Positions 45,837 to 55,486 of a stretch of DNA of 64,000 bases are shown piece by piece; position 1 is the first letter of the stretch, and every line of letters starts with the position of its first letter. The stretch is from positions 58,173-122,172 of the forward strand of contig CAMYJB010000010.1 in assembly GCA_947258565.1 (NCBI GenBank). Direction: 5' to 3'. The notes beneath the pieces are model-generated. The model saw only the letters and a list, made by a program, of their open reading frames with translations. It made no database searches and was not told where the DNA came from. Origin of the DNA: an uncultured Woeseiaceae bacterium. Lineage in GTDB: Bacteria; Pseudomonadota; Gammaproteobacteria; Steroidobacterales; Woeseiaceae. A program made the translations under genes and the position numbers.

Positions 45837-46346
45837 GTGACGGACGTTCTGACACAGCCGGTGATACTGGGCCGCATCGTCGGCCTGTTCGGTGTCAGGG
45901 GCTGGTTGAAGGTGTATTCGTACACCGAGCCGCGAGAAGCGGTACTGGAATACAAGGACTGGTTGCTGGGCCGGGATGGAGACTGGCAACGGATCGCGCT
46001 TGCGGAAGGCAAGCGCCACGGCAAGGCGGTCATTGCGCGCCTCGAGGGGATCGCAGACCGGGATGCTGCGGCGGAACTGCTTGGCAGCGACATCGCCGTC
46101 GATCGCGATGCGTTGCCGGACCCCGGGGAGGGCCGGTATTACTGGGCCGACCTCGAGGGCCTGGCCGTCGTGCACAAGGATGGCACCGAACTCGGCAAGG
46201 TGGCCTATCTCATGGCGACCGGCGCCAACGACGTGCTGGTCGTGGACGGTCCGGCCGAGCGGTTGATTCCGTTCGTGCCGGGGACAGTGATACTGGGCGT
46301 GGATATCGCCGCGGGCGTTATCCAGGTCGACTGGGAGTGGGACTGA
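45837..46346 (+). CDS. rimM: Ribosome maturation factor RimM
   Basis: RimM binds S19 and helps mature the 30S head. The 169-residue product has the N-terminal RimM domain ([19 protein letters not shown]) and the C-terminal PRC barrel ([30 protein letters not shown]). Start GTG 45837. The spacing of 40 nt after rpsP and 4 nt before trmD agrees with the conserved operon. Confidence 0.95.
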   Translation: MTDVLTQPVILGRIVGLFGVRGWLKVYSYTEPREAVLEYKDWLLGRDGDWQRIALAEGKRHGKAVIARLEGIADRDAAAELLGSDIAVDRDALPDPGEGRYYWADLEGLAVVHKDGTELGKVAYLMATGANDVLVVDGPAERLIPFVPGTVILGVDIAAGVIQVDWEWD

Positions 46347-46350
46347 CGTC

Positions 46351-47088
46351 ATGCAGATTGCCGTTGTCAGCCTGTTCCCGGACATGGTCCGTACGGTGGC
46401 GGAGCACGGCGTGGTCGGGCGTGCGATGGAGCGGCAGCTCGCTGCATTGCGGATTGAGGATCCGCGCGATTATGCGGCCGATACGCACCGCACCGTCGAT
46501 GACCGGCCGTATGGCGGCGGTCCGGGCATGGTACTCAAGTACCGGCCTGCGGCCGAGGCGATACGTGCGGCGCGCGGGGCGTTGCCCCGGGGCAGTCCGG
46601 TGATTTACCTGTCACCGGCTGGCCGGCTGTTCGACCAGGACGAAGCGTCGCGCCTTTCGACGTTGCCGGGCATGATCCTGCTCGCCGGTCGCTACGAGGG
46701 CGTCGACGAGCGGCTGATCGATGAAGAGGTAGACGAAGAACTGTCGCTCGGCGACTTCGTCTTGTCCGGCGGCGAGATAGCCGCAATGGCGGTTATAGAT
46801 GCCGTTGTCCGTTTGTTGCCGGGCGTGCTCGGTGACGAGGACTCGGCGGCGCAGGATTCGTTTGTAGAGGGGCTGCTCGACTATCCCCACTACACACGAC
46901 CCGAGGAAATCGAGGGTCGCAGGGTGCCGGCGGTGTTATTGTCCGGCGATCATGCGCGCATTGCGCGTTGGCGTTACAAGCAGGCTCTGGGCCGCAGTTT
47001 CCTGAGGCGCCCGGACCTGGTGAGGAAGTTGCAACTGGGCCGCGAGCAGCAAGAATTGCTCGACGAGTTCCTGAAAGAACTAAGGTAG
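46351..47088 (+). CDS. trmD: tRNA (guanine-N1-)-methyltransferase TrmD
   Basis: TrmD methylates G37 of tRNAs with G36, preventing +1 frameshifts. The 245-residue SPOUT dimer protein shows [42 protein letters not shown], the AdoMet-site [13 protein letters not shown] and [14 protein letters not shown]. Length is family-typical. rplS follows 6 nt downstream. Confidence 0.98.
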   Translation: MQIAVVSLFPDMVRTVAEHGVVGRAMERQLAALRIEDPRDYAADTHRTVDDRPYGGGPGMVLKYRPAAEAIRAARGALPRGSPVIYLSPAGRLFDQDEASRLSTLPGMILLAGRYEGVDERLIDEEVDEELSLGDFVLSGGEIAAMAVIDAVVRLLPGVLGDEDSAAQDSFVEGLLDYPHYTRPEEIEGRRVPAVLLSGDHARIARWRYKQALGRSFLRRPDLVRKLQLGREQQELLDEFLKELR

Positions 47089-47094
47089 AGTGAC

Positions 47095-47439
47095 ATGAGC
47101 AAGATTATCGAAGCGATCGAACAGGAACAGATGAACAAGGAATTCCCCGATTTTTCGCCGGGGGATACGGTTGTCGTTCAGGTCAAGGTCAGGGAAGGCA
47201 CGCGCGAGCGTCTGCAGGCGTTCGAAGGGATCGTGATCGCGAAGCGTAATCGCGGCCTGAACTCCTCGTTTACCGTGCGCAAGATTTCCCATGGCGAAGG
47301 GGTCGAGCGCGTGTTTCAGACCTACAGCCCAACCGTGGATTCAATCAAGGTCAAGCGCCGCGGCGATGTGCGTCGCGCCAAGCTTTACTATCTGCGCGGT
47401 CGCACGGGCAAGGCCGCACGCATCAAGGAAAAAATCTGA
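47095..47439 (+). CDS. rplS: 50S ribosomal protein L19
   Basis: L19 sits at the 30S-50S interface. The 114-residue product includes [40 protein letters not shown] and [15 protein letters not shown], a full bL19. Last gene of the operon; a hairpin follows. Confidence 0.98.
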   Translation: MSKIIEAIEQEQMNKEFPDFSPGDTVVVQVKVREGTRERLQAFEGIVIAKRNRGLNSSFTVRKISHGEGVERVFQTYSPTVDSIKVKRRGDVRRAKLYYLRGRTGKAARIKEKI

Positions 47440-47443
47440 CCGC

Positions 47444-47470
47444 AACCGCGCCGCGGAAGGCGGCACGGTT
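47444..47470 (+). terminator. Hairpin after rplS
   Basis: AACCG-CG-CCGC, loop GGAAG, GCGG-CA-CGGTT (47444-47470) forms a bulged stem 4 nt after the rplS stop. The tail TCAAATCT is only weakly T-rich, so termination may be partial. Confidence 0.45.
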
Positions 47471-47497
47471 TCAAATCTGTGGCCGATTCCACATAAT
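47469..47497 (+). promoter_or_regulatory. Candidate promoter for the TRAP operon
   Basis: TTTCAA (47469-47474), 17-nt spacer, CATAAT (47492-47497), about 58 nt before ATG 47555. The -35 is poor. It overlaps the distal arm of the rplS hairpin. Confidence 0.4.
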
Positions 47498-47554
47498 TGG
47501 CGGCGGCAGGTCGGTTAGCCTGAACCTATTCGCCTGGGCCGGGTCTTTCGTGGC

Positions 47555-48427
47555 ATGAGATCGATTTTTCGCAGAACTCAGGGCAGTGCTCTGCTGCTTG
47601 CCTTCGCCAGCCTGTCGCTCGGCGGATGTGCCTCCATGATGTCTTCCGCTGCGAACGGTCTTGCCGACAATCTGCAGAGCGCCATTCTCAACCAGGATGA
47701 TCCCGAGACCGTTCGGGCCGGTGCGCCGTCCTATATGCTGCTGCTCGACAGCTTCCTCGCGGGTGATCCGGACAATCCCGACTTGCTGGCCGCGGCGGCG
47801 ACGCTGTATGCGTCTTACGGAGCGGTTTTCGCGGACGATCCGGCACGTGCATCCAGGCTTACGACGCGAGCCCGCAATTATGCCCAGGACGCCATGTGCG
47901 AATCGTACGTGCCGTCTTGCGGCTGGCCGGATGACAGCTACGACGAGTTCGTGGCGTCCCTCGACGGCGTGACGGACAGGCAGTCCGAGTTCCTCTACGC
48001 ATACGGTTTTGCAACGCTCGCGTACTTGCGCGCGCACAGCGACGACTGGAACTCGCTTGCGGAACTGCCGCAGGTTGAAGCGCTGTTTTATCGCTATCTC
48101 GAGATCGCAGGCGAGGACGTTGACGGCACGGTACACACCTACATGGGCATTCTGTTGACGTTGCGGCCGCCGTCGCTGGGCGGCAAACCCGAGGAGGCCC
48201 GTGAGCACTTCGAGAAAGCAATCGCGATGTCAGGAGGCAAGGACCTGAGCGCCAAGGTGGAATACGCGAAGGGTTACGCGAAGCTTCTCTACGAGCGCGA
48301 ACTTCACGACCAGCTGCTCGGCGAAGTTGTCGAGGCGAGCCCCTATGCAGACGGACTTACGCTGAGTAACGTGATGGCCAAGGAAGAAGCCGAACAGCTC
48401 CTGGCCGAAGCGGACGACTATTTCTGA
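47555..48427 (+). CDS. TRAP transporter TatT component (TPR-type lipoprotein)
   Basis: A 290-residue lipoprotein (lipobox LGGC about residue 25) with tandem helical, TPR-like repeats across its length (SYMLLLDSFLAGDPDNPDLL, ATLYASYGAVF, ARNYAQDAMCES, AREHFEKAIAMSGGKDL). It resembles TatT/Tp0956, the T component described for Treponema TRAP systems, which docks the substrate-binding protein. Its place directly before dctP supports this. It is expected to sit on the periplasmic face of a membrane. Confidence 0.82.
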   Translation: MRSIFRRTQGSALLLAFASLSLGGCASMMSSAANGLADNLQSAILNQDDPETVRAGAPSYMLLLDSFLAGDPDNPDLLAAAATLYASYGAVFADDPARASRLTTRARNYAQDAMCESYVPSCGWPDDSYDEFVASLDGVTDRQSEFLYAYGFATLAYLRAHSDDWNSLAELPQVEALFYRYLEIAGEDVDGTVHTYMGILLTLRPPSLGGKPEEAREHFEKAIAMSGGKDLSAKVEYAKGYAKLLYERELHDQLLGEVVEASPYADGLTLSNVMAKEEAEQLLAEADDYF

Positions 48428-48453
48428 CCGAAACCTCGACAGGCAGACGACTG

Positions 48454-49467
48454 ATGAACAAATTTCTGATTGCTTTCCTCGTCCTTGCACTGGGCAGCGT
48501 CGCGAGCGCCGCCACGCTGAAGATCGCTACGGTAACGCCCGAGGGATCGCAGTGGATGAAGGACATGCGTGAGAGCGCCAAAGAGATCAAGGAGCGCACC
48601 GACGGCCGCGTGCAGATCAAATACTATGGCGGCGGCGTCATGGGCAACGACACCAAGGTGCTCGGCAAGATCCGTATCGGCGCGCTGCAGGGAGGCGCAT
48701 TCACGCCCGCGGCGCTGTCCAATATCTATCCCAACCTCAACATATACGGTATGCCGCTGGTGTTCGACTCCGAAGAAGAGGCGGCATACGTCCGCGAGCG
48801 GCTCGACAGCAAGCTCCAGGAAGGGCTGGAAGCCGCAGGCTTCGTCAATTTCGGCTTTGCCGGGGGCGGATTCGCGGTCGTCATGTCGAACACGCCCGTG
48901 CAAGGGCTCGACGATCTGAAGGGCAAGCGCGTATGGGTACCGGAAGGCGACAGCATTAGCTATGCCTCGATGGAGGCACTGTCGCTGGCGCCGGTGACGC
49001 TGCCGTTGACAGACGTGCTGACCGGACTTCAGACCGGGCTGATCGATATCGTCGCCATGTCGCCGATTGGCGCGCTGGTGTTGCAGTGGCACACGAAGAT
49101 CAAGTATGTCACCGAGATCCCGCTGGTCTACACGCTGGGCTTTATGGCCGTGGACAAACGCGCCTTCAACAAGCTGAGCGACGCAGACCAGCAAATCGTG
49201 CGCGAAGTGATGAACAAGACTTACGAGAATTTCGACCGCGTCAATCTCGAGGACAATCGCGAAGCGCGTGATGCGCTCCTGAATACCGGTATAGAGAGCG
49301 TTCCTTTCGACGCCGAGGAAGTGGCGAGATTGCGCGAGCGACTCCTCGAATCCAACAGGCGCCTCGGCACGGAGGGCGCCTTCGAAGTGGCGCTCTACGA
49401 CGAGATGATGGAGTACGTGCAGGAATACCGGGAAGCTCAAAGCGAAGCGGTGGCCGGATCGCAGTGA
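48454..49467 (+). CDS. TRAP transporter substrate-binding protein DctP-type
   Basis: A 337-residue periplasmic binding protein with a signal peptide (about residues 1-20, FLIAFLVLALGSVASA) and the DctP family pattern: ATVTPEGSQWMKDM, the ligand-site region GKRVWVPEGDSISYASMEAL and GLQTGLIDIVAMSPIGALVL. The conserved arginine that binds carboxylates in classical DctP (about residue 150-170) is not obvious, in line with TatT-associated SBPs that may bind hydrophobic ligands. Overlaps dctQ by 4 nt. Confidence 0.88.
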   Translation: MNKFLIAFLVLALGSVASAATLKIATVTPEGSQWMKDMRESAKEIKERTDGRVQIKYYGGGVMGNDTKVLGKIRIGALQGGAFTPAALSNIYPNLNIYGMPLVFDSEEEAAYVRERLDSKLQEGLEAAGFVNFGFAGGGFAVVMSNTPVQGLDDLKGKRVWVPEGDSISYASMEALSLAPVTLPLTDVLTGLQTGLIDIVAMSPIGALVLQWHTKIKYVTEIPLVYTLGFMAVDKRAFNKLSDADQQIVREVMNKTYENFDRVNLEDNREARDALLNTGIESVPFDAEEVARLRERLLESNRRLGTEGAFEVALYDEMMEYVQEYREAQSEAVAGSQ

Positions 49468-49985
49468 GTCACGGCGTCCTGTCCTTGCTGGCCCGGCTGG
49501 AGCGATTCGGCAAGCTGGCGGAAAATGCAACGCTCGTCGTATTGCTGGGTTCGCTGGTCCTGCTGGCCGTTGGCCAGATCATTCTCAGAGAAATATTCGA
49601 GACCGGCTTCTTCCGGGCGGACGAACTGATCAAACTCCTCGTTCTCTGGCTGGCCATGGTCGGTTCGATCGCAGCGACGCGGGACAATCGCCATATCCGT
49701 ATCGACGCCTTGTCGCACTTGCTGCCCGACAAGGCGGTAACCGCAATCCGCCTCTTCGTTGACGTGTTCGCGGCGGCTGTCTGCGGCGTCGTTGCCTGGC
49801 AGGCCTGGCGATACCTGCAGCTCGAGATCGAATTCGAAGATACGGTGTTGATCAATGTGCCGGCATGGATCGCGCACGCCGTCGTGCCGGGCGCATTCGC
49901 CTTGATGAGCTACCGGTTTGCCGTCTCGGTAATTCACGAGATCATCCTGATGGTGGCGGGCAGGAAGAGACGGGCGATGCCGTGA
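49464..49985 (+). CDS. TRAP transporter small permease DctQ-type
   Basis: A 173-residue membrane protein with four predicted helices (LVVLLGSLVLLAVGQIIL; LIKLLVLWLAMVGSIAA; VDVFAAAVCGVVAWQAWRYL; a last one before KRRAMP). FFRADELIKLLVLWLAMVGS with following DNRHIRIDAL is a DctQ hallmark. Start GTG 49464, overlapping dctP; overlaps dctM by 4 nt. Confidence 0.88.
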   Translation: MSHGVLSLLARLERFGKLAENATLVVLLGSLVLLAVGQIILREIFETGFFRADELIKLLVLWLAMVGSIAATRDNRHIRIDALSHLLPDKAVTAIRLFVDVFAAAVCGVVAWQAWRYLQLEIEFEDTVLINVPAWIAHAVVPGAFALMSYRFAVSVIHEIILMVAGRKRRAMP

Positions 49986-51241
49986 TTTTGCTCACCGTCA
50001 TTCTCGCCTTGCTTGCGATACTCGGTGCGCCGCTTTTCGCCGTGATCGCGACCAGTGCCATGCTGGGTTTTTACCGCGACGAGACGGATCTCATGAATAT
50101 CGCCCTGGAGGTCCTGAGTATCGCGGATCTGCCTTTCCTGGCGGCCATACCGTTATTCACGTTCGCCGGCTACCTGCTCAGTGAGAGCAACGCGCCGCGT
50201 CGTCTCGTACGGCTGACGGACGCGTTGCTCGGCTGGATGCCGGGCGGTCTGGCGCTCGTATCGCTTGCCGCATGCGCGTTTTTCACGGCGTTCACGGGCG
50301 CATCCGGCGTCACGATCATTGCGCTGGGCGCCATCCTGTATCCGGCGCTGCAGCAGGACGGCTACCCGGACAAGTTCAATCTCGGGCTCATTACATCGTC
50401 GGGAAGCCTCGGCTTGTTGTTCGCGCCGTCACTGCCCCTGATCCTGTATGGCGTGATCGCCGAGGTGTCGATCGACTACCTGTTTCTGGCGGGTATCCTG
50501 CCGGGCATGCTCATGCTGGTGATGTTGTCGGGCTGGAGTCTGTTTGTCAGCCGCAGGAGCCCGAAGGTGCTGCAGAAGTTCTCGATGCGCGAGTTCGGCC
50601 GCGCGGTTCGGGAGACGGCCTGGGAAATACCGCTGCCGCTTGTCGTGCTTGGTGGCATTTACTCGGGGTTCCTCGCGGTGTCCGAAGCCGCCGCCATAAC
50701 GGCGCTCTACGTATTCATCGTCGAGGTCCTGATACACCGGGAAATTCGCGTCGCGGAATTGCCGCGAATCATTCGCGAATCCATGGTGCTCGTTGGCGGA
50801 ATTCTCGCCATTCTCGCCGTGTCGCTCGCCTCGACCAATTACATGATCAGCGCCGGCGTGCCGCAGGAACTGCTCGCCTCGGTATCCGGGCTGGTATCCA
50901 GCCAGACGTCGTTCCTGATTTTGCTGCTCGTGTTCCTGCTGATCCTCGGCGCGCTGATCGATATCTTCTCGGCGATCGTGCTCGTCGTGCCGCTGATCCT
51001 GCCGATCGCGGCGGCCTACAACGTCGATCCTGTGCACCTTGGCATCGTATTTCTTGCGGCCATGCAGCTCGGCTACATGACGCCGCCGGTCGGCCTGAAC
51101 CTGTTCATTGCGAGCTACCGCTTCGAGAAGCCGATCATGCACGTCTACTCGGCCACCTTCCCGTTCCTGGTAATCCTTATGCTGTCGGTGCTGGTCATCA
51201 CCTTCTGGCCAGACCTGTCGTTACTGCTGGTACCGGGGTAG
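49982..51241 (+). CDS. TRAP transporter large permease DctM-type
   Basis: A 419-residue membrane protein with about 12 helices. DctM motifs include IPLFTFAGYLLSESNAPRRL, ACAFFTAFTGASGVTIIALG, GLLFAPSLPLILYGVIAEVS and MQLGYMTPPVGLNLFIASYR. GTG 49982 overlaps the dctQ stop (GTGA). It forms the sodium-coupled transport channel of the system with DctQ and the binding protein. sppA starts 84 nt later on the same strand. Confidence 0.92.
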   Translation: MILLTVILALLAILGAPLFAVIATSAMLGFYRDETDLMNIALEVLSIADLPFLAAIPLFTFAGYLLSESNAPRRLVRLTDALLGWMPGGLALVSLAACAFFTAFTGASGVTIIALGAILYPALQQDGYPDKFNLGLITSSGSLGLLFAPSLPLILYGVIAEVSIDYLFLAGILPGMLMLVMLSGWSLFVSRRSPKVLQKFSMREFGRAVRETAWEIPLPLVVLGGIYSGFLAVSEAAAITALYVFIVEVLIHREIRVAELPRIIRESMVLVGGILAILAVSLASTNYMISAGVPQELLASVSGLVSSQTSFLILLLVFLLILGALIDIFSAIVLVVPLILPIAAAYNVDPVHLGIVFLAAMQLGYMTPPVGLNLFIASYRFEKPIMHVYSATFPFLVILMLSVLVITFWPDLSLLLVPG

Positions 51242-51325
51242 TCAAGCTGGCCGGTCGAGCGGCCGCGACGTACACTGTGATTTGACGCAGAGCTGTCAAT
51301 ATTCGCGTCAGGAGATCTGAACTTC

Positions 51326-53179
51326 ATGAAAAAACGAAATCTGCTGGTCAGGGTGCTGTCCGGAATCTGGAGTGGTATCGACAGTTTTCGCAAAGTGTTG
51401 CATCTGTTGTTGCTGCTGTTCGTGTTTGCAATTTTCGTCGGTGCGCTGTCCGGAACGACGCCCATGCTGCCGGACCGTGCGGCGCTCACGATCAAGCCCG
51501 TGGGCGTAATCGTCGAGGAACTCGAGGGAGATCCCTTCGATCGCGCGATCGCCGAGCTGCTGGACGAGGCGCAGCCACAAACGGTGCTGCAGGATATCGT
51601 CGACGCGCTGGAGTATGCGAGCAATGACGATCGCATCGGCGCGGTCCACATCGAGCTCAGCTCGCTGGGTGGGGCCGGCTTGCCCAAGTTGCAGCGCATC
51701 GCCCGCGCCATCGAGGCTTTCAGGGAGTCCGGGAAACCCGTCATTGCCAGCGCTGATTTCATGACGCAGCAGGGCTACTTTATCGCGGCGCACGCGGACG
51801 AGGTGTATCTCCATCCCCAGGGCGGTGTGTTACTGCAGGGTTACGGTCGTTTTCGGAGTTATTTCCGTGACGCGATCGAAAAACTCAAGCTCGACTGGAA
51901 CATATTCAAGGTCGGCACTTACAAGTCGGCGGTCGAGCCGTTCGAGCGCATGGACATGTCCGAGGCTGACCGCGAGGCCTCGCTCGACCTGATTGACCAG
52001 CTTTGGGGAACGTACCTCGAGGAAGTTGCCGAGGCGCGGGAATTGAGCGTCTCGGATATGGAAGAATATACGGACAAGTACACCGAAGTGGTTGCTGCGG
52101 CCGAAGGTGACCTTGCGCAGGCAGCGAAAGACTACAATCTTGTCGACCAGTTGCTGACGCGTACCCAGCTTCGCGAATTGCTCATCGGTTATGTCGGCAC
52201 GGACGAGGACTCGGATGCCGACCACAGTTCGGTCGGTATGAGTGAGTATCTCGCCCATGAAGACATGCTCAATGGCAAAGCGGTTGACGAGGAAAATATC
52301 GGGATCATCATCGCGTCCGGTGTGATCCAGTCGGGCACGCAGCCACCGGGCGCGATCGGTGCCGATTCGACGGCGTCATTGCTGCGGCGTGCGCGTGACG
52401 ATGAGTCCGTGAAAGCGGTCGTGCTGCGCGTCGACAGTCCGGGGGGCAGTGCATTTGCATCCGACGTTATCGCGAATGAGATCGCCGCCCTCCAGGACGC
52501 CGGTAAGCCGGTAGTGGTCTCGATGAGCAGCGTCGCAGCGTCCGGCGGTTACTGGATCTCGGTCGGTGCAGACCGGATATTCGCCAGTCCGATGACGATT
52601 ACGGGATCGATCGGCATTTTCGGCATGTTACCCACCTACCAGCGCACTGCGGCCCACCTGGGCATCGCGAACGACGGCGTCGGCTCGACACCGCTGTCCG
52701 GCCAGTTGCGTCCGGATCGTGAGCTGACGGACGATACAAAGCGCCTGGTGCAGCTCGTAATCGAGGAAGGTTACGACGACTTCATCGGCCGGGTCGCGAC
52801 CTATCGCGGCATGGAAAAAGACGAGGTCGATGTCGTCGGACAGGGGCGAGTGTGGACAGGCGTCGACGCATTACGCCACGGCCTCGTAGACGAGCTGGGA
52901 GGTCTCGAAGATGCCATAGGGTTTGCGGCCGAGCTGGCCGACCTTCCGGAGGGGGAGTACGGTCGAAAACCGATCACGATCGAATTGTCGCCAACGGAAC
53001 AGATGATTGTAGATATGCTCGGTACCGCAAACAGCTTTGGGCTGCAGCTCGACTTCCTGCGATCCGAGCCGTCGTCGCTGCAAAGACTTGCGGGCATCCT
53101 GCAGGGGGCCCTGGCGCCCCTGACGGAGTTCGACGACCCGAAAGGCGTCTACGCGCACTGCCTCTGCGAGATCGAATGA
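51326..53179 (+). CDS. sppA: Signal peptide peptidase SppA (67K type)
   Basis: SppA cleaves remnant signal peptides in the inner membrane. The 617-residue product has an N-terminal membrane helix (LLLLLFVFAIFVGAL), and two S49 domains in tandem. The catalytic Lys is K200 (VGTYKSAVEPFER) and the catalytic Ser is S406 (SSVAASGGYWISVG), the same pairing as E. coli K209/S409. AGGAGA lies upstream of ATG 51326 with a slightly long spacing. It converges with tdh with 4 nt between stops. Confidence 0.95.
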   Translation: MKKRNLLVRVLSGIWSGIDSFRKVLHLLLLLFVFAIFVGALSGTTPMLPDRAALTIKPVGVIVEELEGDPFDRAIAELLDEAQPQTVLQDIVDALEYASNDDRIGAVHIELSSLGGAGLPKLQRIARAIEAFRESGKPVIASADFMTQQGYFIAAHADEVYLHPQGGVLLQGYGRFRSYFRDAIEKLKLDWNIFKVGTYKSAVEPFERMDMSEADREASLDLIDQLWGTYLEEVAEARELSVSDMEEYTDKYTEVVAAAEGDLAQAAKDYNLVDQLLTRTQLRELLIGYVGTDEDSDADHSSVGMSEYLAHEDMLNGKAVDEENIGIIIASGVIQSGTQPPGAIGADSTASLLRRARDDESVKAVVLRVDSPGGSAFASDVIANEIAALQDAGKPVVVSMSSVAASGGYWISVGADRIFASPMTITGSIGIFGMLPTYQRTAAHLGIANDGVGSTPLSGQLRPDRELTDDTKRLVQLVIEEGYDDFIGRVATYRGMEKDEVDVVGQGRVWTGVDALRHGLVDELGGLEDAIGFAAELADLPEGEYGRKPITIELSPTEQMIVDMLGTANSFGLQLDFLRSEPSSLQRLAGILQGALAPLTEFDDPKGVYAHCLCEIE

Positions 53180-53183
53180 AGCC

Positions 53184-54209
53184 CTAGTTCCAGTGCAGGA
53201 TAACCTTGCCGGACTGCCCCGATTCCATTAGCGCGAAGGCCGGCTCGAAATCGTCGATGCCGAAGTGATGGGTAATGACGGGCTCGATGTTCAGCCCGCT
53301 CTGCAGCATGCTGGACATCTTGTACCAGGTCTCGAACATTTCCCGGCCATAGATGCCTTTCAGGATCAGGCCTTTGAATATGACCTGGTTCCAGTCGATG
53401 GCGGTGTCGTCCGGCGGTATGCCCAGGAGTGCGACCTTGCCGCCGTGATGCATAGTGCGCAGCAGGTCGCGAAACGCGGTCGGGTTGCCCGACATCTCCA
53501 TGCCGACGTCGAAACCTTCCTCCATGCCCAGTGCCTGCATCGTGTCGTCGATGGAATCCCGTGTCACGTTGAGAGCTGCTGAGGCCCCCATCTTGCGCGC
53601 GAGATCGAGCCTGTAGTCGTTGACGTCCGTAATGACGATGTGACGTGCACCGGCATAGCGCGCTATGGCCACGGCCATGATGCCGATGGGTCCCGCGCCC
53701 GTGATCAATACGTCCTCACCGACGAGGTCGAACGACAACGCGGTATGCGTCGCATTGCCGAACGGGTCGAGAATTGCCGCCATATCATCCGTGATGGCGT
53801 CGGGAAGCTTGAAGACGTTGAACGCAGGCACGGCGATATACTCCGCAAATGCGCCGGGCCGGTTTACGCCGACGCCCTTGGTATTCATGCACAGATGGCG
53901 GCGGCCGGCACGGCAGTTTCTGCAGACGCCGCACGTGATGTGGCCTTCCGCAGAAACGCGATCACCCGGCTCGAAGCCCCTGACCTCGATGCCGCACTCG
54001 ACGATCGTCCCCGAGAACTCGTGGCCGACGGCCAGAGGAACCGGAATGGTATGTTGCGCCCAGTCGTCCCATTGATAGATATGGATATCGGTACCGCAGA
54101 TCGCACTGCGGTTGACGCGTATCAGGACGTCGTTGTGTCCCACCTCGGGCTGCGGGATGTCCTGCATCCAGATGCCGCGCTCGGGCTTTGCCTTGACCAG
54201 TGCTTTCAT
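53184..54209 (-). CDS. tdh: L-threonine 3-dehydrogenase
   Basis: Tdh oxidises threonine to 2-amino-3-ketobutyrate with NAD+. The 341-residue zinc MDR protein has the catalytic zinc site [22 protein letters not shown], the structural zinc loop [15 protein letters not shown], and the Rossmann motif [17 protein letters not shown]. It overlaps the kbl stop by 1 nt (TGATG), giving coupled translation. Confidence 0.97.
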   Translation of the reverse strand: MKALVKAKPERGIWMQDIPQPEVGHNDVLIRVNRSAICGTDIHIYQWDDWAQHTIPVPLAVGHEFSGTIVECGIEVRGFEPGDRVSAEGHITCGVCRNCRAGRRHLCMNTKGVGVNRPGAFAEYIAVPAFNVFKLPDAITDDMAAILDPFGNATHTALSFDLVGEDVLITGAGPIGIMAVAIARYAGARHIVITDVNDYRLDLARKMGASAALNVTRDSIDDTMQALGMEEGFDVGMEMSGNPTAFRDLLRTMHHGGKVALLGIPPDDTAIDWNQVIFKGLILKGIYGREMFETWYKMSSMLQSGLNIEPVITHHFGIDDFEPAFALMESGQSGKVILHWN

Positions 54210-55405
54210 CAGTCGATCACTCCGAGTTCCCTGCCCACCGCCGCGAAGGCCTCGACCGACACGTCGAGCTGCGCCCGGGTGAGGCCCGCCGACATCTGCG
54301 TGCGGATACGCGCCTGACCTTTGGGTACGACCGGGAACGAGAAGCCGATCACGTAGATGCCGCGCTGCAGCAGCCGGTCTGCCATTGCGGTCGCCAGCTT
54401 CGCGTCGCCGAGCATAACGGGAATGATGGGATGTTCGCCCGGGATCAGGTCGAAGCCCCGTTCCTGCATCCTGCCGCGGAAATATTGCGCATTCTCGTGC
54501 AGCTGCTCGGCGAGCGAGGTGTCCCGTTCGAGGAGATCGAGAACCGCGATCGACGCAGCCGCGATAACCGGTGCGACCGAATTCGAAAACAGGTAGGGCC
54601 GCGAGCGTTGCCGCAGCCAGCCGACGATCTCCTTGCGACCGGAGGTGAAGCCACCGGACGCGCCGCCAAGTGCCTTGCCGAGGGTGCCGGTTATGATATC
54701 GATACGTCCGATGACGTCACGGTACTCGTGGGTACCGCGCCCCGTATCGCCGAGGAAGCCCGTGGCATGGCAGTCGTCGATCATCGTGAGCGCGTCGAAT
54801 TCATCGGCCAGTGCGCAGATCGCCGGGAGATTGGCGATTGTCCCATCCATGGAAAACACGCCGTCGGTCACGATCAGTTTGGCGCTGGCACCGGTCGATT
54901 CGAGTTGCGCGCGCAGGTCCTGCATATCGTCGTGCTGGTAACGGAGTCGCTGCGCCTTGCAGAGCCGGATGCCGTCGATAATGCTGGCATGATTCAGGGC
55001 ATCGCTGATAACGGCGTCTTCGGGACCGAGGATGGTCTCGAAAAGCCCGCCGTTGGCGTCGAAGCACGAGGGGTAAAGGATCGTATCCTCGGTACCCAGG
55101 AATGCGCTGATGCGCGCCTCGAGTTCCTTGTGGATGGTCTGGGTGCCGCAGATGAAACGAACCGATGCCATGCCGTAGCCGAACTCATCGAGTGCCTTGT
55201 GAGCGGCTGCGATGACCTCGGGATGGTTGGCGAGCCCCAGGTAGTTATTGGCGCAAAGGTTGAGAACGTGCTTGCTGCTGCCGTTCATGCGCACATCGAT
55301 ATCGGCCTGTTGCGGGCCCGTAATCAGTCGCTCGGATTTGAACAGACCCTGCTCACGGAGCGCTTCCGTCTGCCCGGCGAGCGATGCTAGAAAAGTTTCC
55401 GGCAT
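54209..55405 (-). CDS. kbl: 2-amino-3-ketobutyrate CoA ligase
   Basis: Kbl splits 2-amino-3-ketobutyrate with CoA into glycine and acetyl-CoA. The 398-residue PLP protein has [45 protein letters not shown] and the PLP-lysine region [20 protein letters not shown] 55405 has GAGG 8 nt upstream; a longer frame adds ten residues. It heads kbl-tdh and is divergent from putA, with a TATACT on the minus strand at 55441-55436. Confidence 0.97.
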   Translation of the reverse strand: MPETFLASLAGQTEALREQGLFKSERLITGPQQADIDVRMNGSSKHVLNLCANNYLGLANHPEVIAAAHKALDEFGYGMASVRFICGTQTIHKELEARISAFLGTEDTILYPSCFDANGGLFETILGPEDAVISDALNHASIIDGIRLCKAQRLRYQHDDMQDLRAQLESTGASAKLIVTDGVFSMDGTIANLPAICALADEFDALTMIDDCHATGFLGDTGRGTHEYRDVIGRIDIITGTLGKALGGASGGFTSGRKEIVGWLRQRSRPYLFSNSVAPVIAAASIAVLDLLERDTSLAEQLHENAQYFRGRMQERGFDLIPGEHPIIPVMLGDAKLATAMADRLLQRGIYVIGFSFPVVPKGQARIRTQMSAGLTRAQLDVSVEAFAAVGRELGVID

Positions 55406-55435
55406 GGGATTGCCCTCGACCAAGAAAGGCCGCAA

Positions 55436-55441
55436 AGTATA
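55436..55441 (-). promoter_or_regulatory. Candidate -10 of kbl-tdh
   Basis: Minus-strand TATACT (plus AGTATA, 55436-55441), about 31 nt before ATG 55405, in the 81-bp divergent region. The opposite strand reads GTATAT, so putA may use the same core. The -35 on either side is weak. Confidence 0.4.
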
Positions 55442-55486
55442 TCAGGACGCCCATAACACGAACGATACCAACAGGCGGGTAAATCC

